NCBI GenBank assembly: GCA_033558025.1
Contig: JAUCEF010000001.1
Location: 372,001-436,000 of the forward strand
Direction of reading: 5' to 3'
DNA: 64,000 nt
From: Phytophthora sp. 'mugwort'
Taxonomy: Eukaryota; Oomycota; Peronosporomycetes; Peronosporales; Peronosporaceae
The notes below the pieces were generated by a model. The model was not told where the DNA came from. It ran no database searches and saw only the letters and a list, made by a program, of their open reading frames with translations. Positions 55,651-64,000 of the stretch are shown here, piece after piece; position 1 is the first letter of the stretch; each line of letters starts with the position of its first letter. The translations under genes were made by a program, and so were the position numbers.

Positions 55651-57470
55651 AGGCAACCACATCGCATGCGGCTGGATTGAGAGGGTTGCTTGCTAGAGAA
55701 TCATGAACTCCACCAGCATGTGTGTTAGCGGTGTCTCAAAAGGCTGTAAAGTTGCAGCTTGGTTGCGCGACGGCATCTTTTGGATCCTTTTCGCAATAAC
55801 TTGGAGGCTTAGTTCGGGGAGAATGCGTTCGTGATCAGTCTCGTGTTGGTATACTATAGTCTTCAGACGTGATCCATGTACAGCATGATATGTCTTTCCA
55901 ACTGAATGTGAATCTTCAAAACGCATTACTGGGAGAACGGTTGATTGCAGCGCTAGTACTGTCACGATGGATCGGATTTCCTAAGGCAGCAGCTCTTGTC
56001 AGCCAATAGAAATAATCATCTCCACCAGATAATATGCCGTCGGCTTCCGCGTCGCATGTATCATCGCGAGAATGCCTTTCTCGGCTCGTTTTGTGTGAAT
56101 ACGTCCGGCAGATTTTCTTTCCATCTTGCGGTATTTCTAGCTCTCCAGTCCAAACACGTTTCTCGTGGTCACGGTGTCGGATACGCTTTTGGATGAAGTT
56201 ACGTCCTTGTCGATATGATTGCCGCTTGACAAATGAGGCTGAGGAGTTATCCCATTGCGTGCACAAGCGAGCCAGGCCAGAAGCAGACAACTCAAATTCC
56301 GGTCGTTCATCGTAGTTCCAGGGCACGGCGACGGAAATTATGTAATTGGCGATTGCATTCATTTTCTTCCCATTTTTGTTTTTTGCGCGAGCGTGAAGGT
56401 GGAGGTGAGCCTCCACATCGGTTTTAACATTTTCGCTCGGATGACGGCTTCATAGTGAGGAAAAAAAGGATGTTGAGAGTCCAAAGGGAAACTCTTACGG
56501 GGCTTGCGCCCACGCGTAGATTTTGTGTTTGTCAGCACCTTACGAGGCACAATATCCACAATGCAAAAACAAAAACTCGGTCGGTGAATAGTCGGTAAAT
56601 GTTCTCCACCAAATTTGTATGACTCCACTTGACTGACAAACACAGTCTTCCCAGCTATCTTGTACGACCGTGCCCATCCTACAGTATGACGGTCATTCAA
56701 TGCATTACCTAGTGCAGATAAATCTTCTGAATGAGCGTAGTGTACTAGCTCCTCGACGGCTTCCTCCCTCTATTGAGTTCGGCGTGTTGTTGTCTTCATT
56801 TTCACATTCCAACAAGTTGTCAACGCTGAAATCGTCAGAGGAACTACTGCAATCACTAGATGTAGACGAGTCATCATCAGTTTCGCTGCAATCAGCGTTG
56901 TCGATGTGATTCATGTACACGGGCTGTTTCATGCGTTTGCAGTTCATCTATGAAGCATAGGGAAATACATACCAGAAGGACTCCGACGATACGTGAGATT
57001 TATGGCCAAGCAATGCGTAAAGCATCAGAGAAAGTGACCACTCATGCGCGCCGCCAAATGCATTCACTGTTCTTGTTGCCAAGTACTGTGCTTGCCGCAT
57101 AGGCGTATCGCTGTCTTGGGCTACACTGGGGTACTTGAGTGCATCTTCTAGGGCTGTTAGCATTACGGCGGCGGCGTTTTTTAATCCAGCACCCTCTTTT
57201 GTCATATAATTCTATTGATATTCGTCCACCAAGTCTCCAGCGTCTTCTCCATTCATGACACTTGAGTTGTAATGCGACGCAGTTAATCTAGATAATAGAG
57301 TGTTGGTTTCAATAAACATGTAATCTTCCGCTGGCCGGAACTGTTCCCATACAACAGGGCCAGAAAGAAGGGGACGAAGAAATTCACCTTGTGTGAATCG
57401 TAGCCAGCATCCAATTGCTCTTCAAGTTCTGTGCTGAGCTTGCTTCCAACGCAAATTCCATTTACTTTGC

Positions 57471-59586
57471 TTATAAGTAATGGCTAGGCGTCCTGGTCAT
57501 GGATACCCGCGGGGCGACATAAGCGGCATTGGGTTTTGCCACGCTTCTTTTTAATGCAAGTTTTGGCGTGTGTATGGATGTTTGTGGCGGCAATGGACCT
57601 TTCAACTGCAGTTTTGAATGCCGCCAGGATTTCACTGACTTGAGGCAGCTGGACTTCACAAGCACGCGGTAGTGGACATGCAGCATGCCTACATTACCGC
57701 GCATTTAACCAAGCTCGTGTGTCGGGAGATAATCGGTTGGTACATACTGCATTCATCCACTCGGCTATATAGTGACGTAGTTCGGTGCAAGAAGCACTCC
57801 GAGTTAAAATTTCTGGTGAAAAAGAGGAACCGTACACAGTCATGCGTAAATGCAAGCGCCCATCAATCTGAGATTCAATGACGCCATTAAAAGCAGCTAC
57901 CTTTCCGTATGTACCAGCCTGTCGCTCCACATAATTGCGGCTTTTTTAATGTTTTGCGAGGCTAGGCATTTCAAAATTGCTTTCTGCACAATGGTCATCT
58001 TTCTTTCAACGCCAATGCGGCCAAGGTAGGACACCAATTTGAGATTTAAAGCCGGAGTCTTGGGCTTTCCTTTAGATTTTGAGGAAGTTGATCCCACGCG
58101 AAGTTGCTTTACCATACATACAGTTCTCGTTACTCCACGCGTTGGAATTGCTCAACAGCATGATTCGATGCAACGTGAGGTCGTCTTGCTCTGGCGGAGC
58201 AACTGTACCCAAAATTGTGAAAATCCGAACCGGAAGCGCATTGCAGCCAGCTTGGGTCGAATGGCGGCCCGCTCAAAAGGCGAAAATGGTACAGTTCCAC
58301 CAACAACAGAAAGAATTCTCAGCAGCCCCGCGTTGAGGCGTTTAGCTGTAGGTGAATCCGGATCATTTCTTGTTGCAACAAGCGATGATTTATAATCCAC
58401 AGAGTTTGCCAATTCACCCAACTTCCTTAGTGTCTCGAGAACTTGCCGCTCTAGCGCTTTCCGCACCGCAGAATTGCGCTGCAGTTGATTGAACAACGTT
58501 ACCACAAACGTGACGTTTCTTTCAAATCTTCCATCGTAATATTGCATCAGGTGCTGTATCAAGTCACGAGAAATGATCCATGAGGGAGCATGTGGCCCCC
58601 CATCATAAATAAAGTTGGAAACGCGCCAGCAAGCATACTGCCGTTTTCATCCCATTCAACTACTGGATCAGTCCCTCTTCGTACAACCGTAATGTCATTT
58701 GATATTCCAACCACGTCCATCATAGCATCAATTATTGTGGATCTCACCTTGTCAGTCTGATCCATCGCAGGTTGTAAAACAGCAGACTGTTGAACAACTA
58801 AATCGTCTGATCCTTCTTCTTCATTGGTCGCATCAGATCCATACCATTCAGAATTGACTGCATCGTCAACAGCATGCAAGGCTCGGTGTCACTTACAATA
58901 ACGCCATCTTTTATTGCGTGTTGAAATGCAGCCAAATTTGCCACTTGAGCACGAGACTCATCTATTTCGATGCCTTCTTCTCTGAAGAAGATATGCGTTT
59001 CCACCAAGATAGAGAGCAACAAAAAATACTCTCACTTGGCAATTAGTACAACCGTCGGAAAAGGTGTTTGCGTGCTCTCCACTTTTCGGAGGGTCCGATA
59101 AAAGTAACACAGGGCTTACGCTCGATGTCAGTTACAGGAAGTACTTTCGCGCATGTTTGGGGGCCGCTCGAAGGAAAGCAAATAGCGTGGCCACTGCAAT
59201 GCTTCCCCCACAGGGATAATTCCAATCCAAAGCACCGCGCTGGCGCAATACAATGTTCCGCAATTGCACTCAATTCAGGAAGCGATGCGCAGCGTCCGTA
59301 CTCATGACCCATGGTTAGGCTAAACTTCGATTTTCCTGGGTTATACGCGCACTTCGAGCAGAGATTAATTCGCTCTGTATCCCGAACCAAGTCGGGATTC
59401 AGAAAATATGTTGTCCCATCCGGCTGCTGCAAGATTGGGCATGCTTCTTAACGATACTATCTGAACGATGACTGTACCGCTTTGTATATTCGTCTTCAGA
59501 AACGTGAAACGTTTATGGTAGACGTGACAAAGGTATACATACGTGACTGGATTGAGGTCCCGCCAGAAACTCACAGCAAGAGGCAC
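57471..59586 (-). pseudogene. Helitron Rep (HUH) and N-terminal domains, broken
   Basis: 59432-59043 carries INLCSKCAYNPGKSKFSL and further Cys/His residues, like the DUF6570-type leader of Helitrons. 58562-58152 is the Helitron_like_N block (LMQYYDGRFERNVTFVVTLF, LLRILSVVGGTVPFSPFERA). 57930-57694 has GKVAAFNGVIESQIDGRLHL then RMTVY. There the HUH pair expected in HLH/HxH form is HLR, so one metal ligand looks lost. Frame changes separate all blocks. Confidence 0.75.
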
Positions 59587-60611
59587 ACGCGAAAATGGAG
59601 TTTTTCAATGGATCGAGTTCTGCAGCTAACGCCTCACACTGGGTATACTCAGACGTATCTGGAGCCGAATCGAGTGCGTTCATCAGTCTCGCTCATACAG
59701 ATTCACTTTCACGAAGGTGTTTGTCATTGAAAACGAATGACCCTGGATGCGTCCCACAGCAGTAATAGTACGCTAGTGCAAGCCTGGGTCAGCTGTAAGA
59801 TTCTGTCCCTTCATCATCAGCATGACCTCATCTTCAAAAATATAGCATGCTTATCCAGTATTGAGTCCGCTAACGTTTGTAAACGGTTATCCATCGCACT
59901 CTCACCGTCATGTGTAATTTGGCTTGGCGGCTGCTTTGCCGATGCATGCTCCATTTGCGCGTCGGACTCATCGTTTGACAAAAGTGCGTCAGTGCCAAAC
60001 TGGACAGATTGACTTACACGTGCTGAAATTCATTATACGGATATATGGGCTTGTCAAATCTCCAGTGAGTACGACGATCTGCTTACCTTTCTTTTGTTTT
60101 TGCGCGGCACGATACTTTCGCATACGATCTGCGTTCTGCTGTTGAGTTTGCTGCGTTCTCGCAGCAGTGTCTCCGTAAATGGTTTCAGAGTTCATCGAAT
60201 TGGTTGCTTTGCTACGCATGACAGGTAGCTTCAGCTTTCAATCAGACCGATATTTCCGCATTCGATGAGCTTGTTGCTGCCGTTTTTTCAGCTCTCTACT
60301 AGCGCCATCCATAAAAACCGAACCCTCCGTTGCATCCCTTCCTCCACTGCTTGCCACTTCGGCTAGTGATACCGCAGTGGCGCTAGGGGATTGATCAGCG
60401 ACCAGTTTCCGTACGGCACGATATTCGTGCATGTATTGCGCCTTCTGCTGACGCTTAATTTGCTGTTGTACATTATTGAACGGCTGTTCAGTTGCACCGA
60501 CTTGGTCCTTCGGCACCGTTACTTCCTCAGAAAGCGAATCATCGTTTCGCTTCACCATCACCGCAAATATGTGCGAATGAAGATACTACTGAGTTCCAAT
60601 CACAGCCAGAA

Positions 60612-60730
60612 CCAAACCGAGAGGTCAGCTTCTATCATGCTGAAATTCCAATCACTGTCAAAACCAAACCGAGGTGTCAGCTTCTATCATGCTGCTCTGC
60701 CCATTGCCCAAGTGGCATGAATGTTGCTTG
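60612..60730 (+). repeat. Tandem 52-bp duplication
   Basis: CCAAACCGA and the following TCAGCTTCTATCATGCTG occur at 60612-60642 and again at 60664-60694, offset 52 bp, with small differences. They lie just beyond the 5' side of the Helitron remnant. Confidence 0.75.
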
Positions 60731-60739
60731 AAGCCTCAT

Positions 60740-60880
60740 GTTGACCGAGGTTACGCGCACGCGCACGCAGTACCGTGGAATTAATCCATTGAGGGCTGTC
60801 CATCCCTTATTCTTCGGTATTCCAGTATTAATCCGTTGAGGCTGTCCACCCCCTTCATTCTTCGAGTATTCCCAGTATAA
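60740..60880 (+). repeat. 47-bp tandem duplication next to a dispersed repeat
   Basis: TTAATCCATTGAGGGCTGTC at 60781 recurs as TTAATCCGTTGAGGCTGTCC at 60828. Just before, 60740-60780 (TGTTGACCGAGGTTACGCGC and on to GCAGTACCGTGGAA) is similar to 52611-52650 in the same orientation, so this piece is dispersed. Confidence 0.7.
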
Positions 60881-61449
60881 CCCCACGGTTGGAAAGTAAG
60901 CTGCCAAGCGATTCAAACCTTAACCAAATGTGAGACATCATCAACCTCCGACCCGCCAATCATGTCAAACCTTCACTTCTTCTTCATCCTTCAGTTTTTT
61001 TCTGAGTTGATAAAGACGGAATACAAACGCTTAATCTGATTGGCTACTGAAACATATTTTCCAGCCGTGATAGGGTCTTGCACGAGCCCCTGCGCGTGTA
61101 CGCCGAAGCAACAAGCACACGCGTGGGTTTGCCCTCCCGAGCGAAATAACTGTAAGTGCTGCAGAATGGTTGTTAGTGCCAGTCATTGGGCACCCCAATC
61201 TACTTCGATTGAGGCCGATGCCGGGAGACGCTGCTGAGTATAAGGCGTTCAATTATTTTTTTTCGGGCGTATTGCTGTTAGTTAACTACGTAAAAATGCC
61301 ACCGCGTGCATATGTGCTGAAGGAATCGCGTCTGTGGTCCTTGGTGTGTTGTCGTTGATAACTGTTGCCCTCTACTCCATTTGACGTCAAATGTGCGAGA
61401 TTTGTGGTAGTTCAACGATTGTGCCAACCAACTCGTCATTCGACTCATC

Positions 61450-63212
61450 GCATTTATTTGCATGCCGACGGCATCCTGCTGTTCTTGCAACGATAACTGG
61501 ATTTGGAAGTAGATCCCCCTTCTCCAGCACTAGCGATGCGACGAGTCATACGACAACCTGCCTGTTTGTAGTAAGGAGACGGTTTAACAGTTTTATATCC
61601 ACTTGTTACGTCTCGCATTGGAAGTGCTATTGTCTTTTCGAAGAACGCTTTTTCGTAAGTGGCAACAAGATAGCTCTTGTGAAATGCGAGTTTAGACTTC
61701 TCCATGTAACCACGATCTTGAAAAGCTGCAGTGATATGTCTGCACGCGATTCTCATTTGGTCGAACGTCGTGCAGGTGCATGATGGCGGATCTAGTTGCA
61801 CCTCATACGCTCTTAGCCTTCCCGTTTGTAAAGATATATGATGTACAAATGGACGCTCTGATCACCAGGTACGCTAAGTGCCTTTTCAATCGCCCAAAGC
61901 TCTTTGGATATGGAGTAAGGATGCGGTCTGTTTTCCGCCACTTTTGTTCCGTTCTGCGAGGCGCTCCATCTCGACTGTAGCTATCTTATGCAGTGCAGTG
62001 AAAGGTGCCGAGCGCGGATCCCATTTTCTAACATTGCGTTATTTTCACTCTCGACAAAACTTCGAAAAACGCCACTCAAATAAGAGTAACGACGCCCAAA
62101 CTTCGTTGTATGTGTCGGTCATGATACTAGTCGTGTCTTCATCTTCTTCTCCAGTATCATCTTGCGCGATATCTGTAAGATCGGACTCAGTAAAATCGTT
62201 GTCGAACTCTCCCTCAACAGAGATTTCTGATTCCGCGGAGTCCATTACATAACCGGAAGGAACATACGTGGACATGTTTGCATGCACGGTCCATCGCCAG
62301 GGCTAAATATTCTTCACATATAGAAATACATTTTGCCGTATTTGGCTTTCAATTCAAGCATCACCGCAAATATTCTTGGCGGGTCGCTGCAGCCTGAACT
62401 TTTCACACTGCATTTTGAAGTCCTTTCCGGTCATTCGACAAGCTCTGCGAATGTTTCTAAGGATATGAACTGTACAATATCGCAAATTCATACGAATTCC
62501 CGTATTATAAAAAATCGATCTGCAGCACCAATATTTTTTCCACGGTCGCAGAACACTGCACGATCTACGAGCTCGAACTCCAGCACTGTGACATCGTTTT
62601 AGAAAACAGTAAATGTTGTCTTCGCTTTAGTATTCACCATAGAGATAGCAAGTGTAAAAAAACGTTATGGTTGTTTCCATCACGTCCAAGCAAGACCAAA
62701 ATCACTTCATTGTAGTTCGGATGCTTTGCGTGGGCCCGTCGAAGCCTAACAAAGGCACAAGCCCGCATTGTGCTTAGGTGGATGCTCCGAAGGCAACAAA
62801 ACAACTTAAAAATTGCTGGCTCTGGTCAACTTCTAGATCGACCCTTCGTTCCAGCATTGATATCACGCAACTCAGCAAACATAGATGGAATGACAGCAAA
62901 AGAAGCCACCCATTCGCCCTCTAGCATTTGGATGATTTTGTCTTTCACTCGATAAACCATTGACCACCGTTTCTTTAAATTGACGAAGTCTCTTGATTGT
63001 ACCAATGAAACAAAGGCTTTGCGCTTAGCACCTCGGTTGCTACCAACGGCGGCGATAAGTGTCGGAAGACATGCCATCTGACTTGCGTTTGGGTCAGCGA
63101 GCGAGCTGCAAAAAGCACTGTCCCGGTTGTTCAGGGTGGATATGTACATGTACTTCGTGTCATTCGAAACTTTCTTAGCGAGTAATCCGGAATTCCCAAG
63201 TACAAGCCGCAT
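61450..63212 (-). pseudogene. MULE (Mutator-like) transposase, broken
   Basis: N-terminal frame 63212-62826: KKRWSMVYRVKDKIIQMLEG and VIPSMFAELRDINAGTK. Then, shifted, CAFVRLRRAHAKHPNYNEVI and LVLLGRDGNNHNVF (about 62750-62660), matching the MULE catalytic domain. After degraded sequence, 61801-61454 has DPPSCTCTTFDQMRIACRHI, a SWIM zinc-binding motif (C-x-C...C-x-H), then GYMEKSKLAFHKSYLVATY. 62287-62045 is an acidic frame (FDNDFTESDLTDIAQDD) that may belong to something else. No inverted ends were found. 60890-61440 and 63240-63830 hold no recognisable gene. Confidence 0.7.
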
Positions 63213-63844
63213 CGCTGTCTAAATATGTCTTGCTTTGACCTCTTTCCTCCTCCTTTTTTTCACAAGTTTGTTTTGGTTGTACGTGTAATCATCCAAATAC
63301 TCGGTTGCAGACGTGATACTGGCAACCTTTGTTTTATCGCTAGCTCGCACGTTTCCATATTGGTTCTGAAGGTCGAAGGTTGCACGCGAACTAGATAGAC
63401 ATCATCTGTCGACCGTAGCGTTGTCGGAGTTGCCAGAATTGCCGAAGTTGTTTGAGCTGCTGTAGAAGTTGTTGGCGGTGTCGACTGTGGGGCTGGCGCT
63501 GGCGCGGAATGCGGGTGTGAAGTGGTAGACGTTGCAGCTGGGATAAGACTGGGAAATACGATGCAATATGTTATGCCATTGTGATTGGTTATAATATATT
63601 ATGAGGTATAGCCCAATAAGAGAAGGCGTGCACACTTCATTTTAGGAAACTCTATGCTGGATGAGGTGGTAGGGTGACTGGATGACGCAAGCTGGGGCAG
63701 TTGCCCCAGCCACATCGTCCTCCTCACTTCAAAACTGACGGCCTAAACTACAAGCTAACACAATAATAGATTGAGTCCTCTGACCTGGCGGTCCACGCTA
63801 ATATATACTCAACGTCCCTGCATTGAGACGAAGTGCGTCCTGCG

Positions 63845-64000
63845 ACGTTAACTCCAGGAGGGGGTGAACTGATGTTGGGACCTAGCCGACACATCGCCTG
63901 CGGTTTAGAATCTGTGTGCGAAGCACGCAGTCTTAAACCCAGGACCAAGCATAGTATCATATCGCTTGACCCTATAGGGTTAAGCCCGACAGGGAAGGGT
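63845..64000 (+). repeat. Polypurine tract and start of an LTR, cut by window edge
   Basis: AACTCCAGGAGGGGGTGAAC at 63850-63869 looks like a polypurine tract. TGTTGGGACCTAGCCGACAC from 63873 begins an LTR closely similar to 19772 onward. The rest of the element would lie beyond the window. A related purine tract (CTCCAGGAGGGAGTGAAATA) occurs at 18313-18332, followed by TGTTGACAG. Confidence 0.6.

Larger units (their letters stand above)
53942..60561 (-). mobile_element. Helitron, autonomous type, degenerate
   Basis: From right to left on the minus strand the order is: basic N-terminal repeats (RRQQQAHRMRKYR type, 60561-59989), a Cys-rich leader (59432-59043), a Helitron-like N domain (58562-58152), a Rep (HUH) region (57930-57694), a long linker, and a PIF1-type helicase (55640-53942). 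This is the Rep-helicase layout specific to Helitrons. The exact ends (5' TC, 3' hairpin and CTRR) were not identified; the 3' end should lie left of 53942, between it and 53700. Many stops and shifts occur. Confidence 0.8.

Overview
The window looks like nuclear DNA of an oomycete, most like Phytophthora. The evidence is short GT-AG introns (about 65-85 nt, often with a CTAAC-like branch site), compact genes, and remnants of the transposon families typical of that group (Helitron, MULE, PIF/Harbinger, piggyBac, hAT, pogo, Tc1/mariner, Ty1/copia). No rRNA, tRNA, CRISPR or bacterial operon was seen. All assignments come from reading the sequence; no search was run.

Layout. A gene island at about 25.7-39.1 kb holds five intact housekeeping-type genes: a 973-aa EF-hand protein (-), a METTL18/HPM1-like histidine methyltransferase (-, 2 exons), a DCAF1/VprBP homologue (+, 5 exons), a 13-TPR protein (+) and mitochondrial COQ5 (-, 3 exons). 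The methyltransferase and DCAF1 start 187 bp apart and share a divergent promoter. One more intact gene, a secreted unspecific-peroxygenase-like haem-thiolate enzyme (-), stands alone at 51.4-52.2 kb.

The rest is mostly transposon remains. From the left: a PIF/Harbinger element (0.6-2.7 kb); a deleted piggyBac-family element with TTAA ends (2.87-6.3 kb); a larger piggyBac-type element (9.5-15.8 kb) bounded by TTAA and CCCTTTCGCG repeats, with a broken transposase, an array of Gly/Arg-rich exon-like modules and, between the same ends, a broken SANT/Myb-plus-DOT1-like methyltransferase; a hAT remnant (18.5-19.5 kb); and an LTR fragment (19.8 kb) related to the start of another LTR at the right edge. 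At 39.3-41.7 kb a pogo/Tigger fragment is split by a Tc1/mariner element with about 255-bp inverted repeats and a TA duplication. A Ty1/copia element (42.06-48.78 kb, minus) has its 3' part interrupted by a foreign block that ends in a large palindrome. A Helitron (about 53.9-60.6 kb, minus) and a MULE (61.4-63.2 kb, minus) follow.

Four fragmented members of an unrecognised protein family (N-terminal 'LYERIL' motif in three) lie at 6.9-8.9, 16.3-18.0, 21.4-22.7 and 23.1-24.8 kb; all carry frame disruptions. The most novel-looking points are the piggyBac-type element with chromatin-type cargo and duplicated exons, this decayed gene family, and the splice-donor-rich palindrome inside the copia element.
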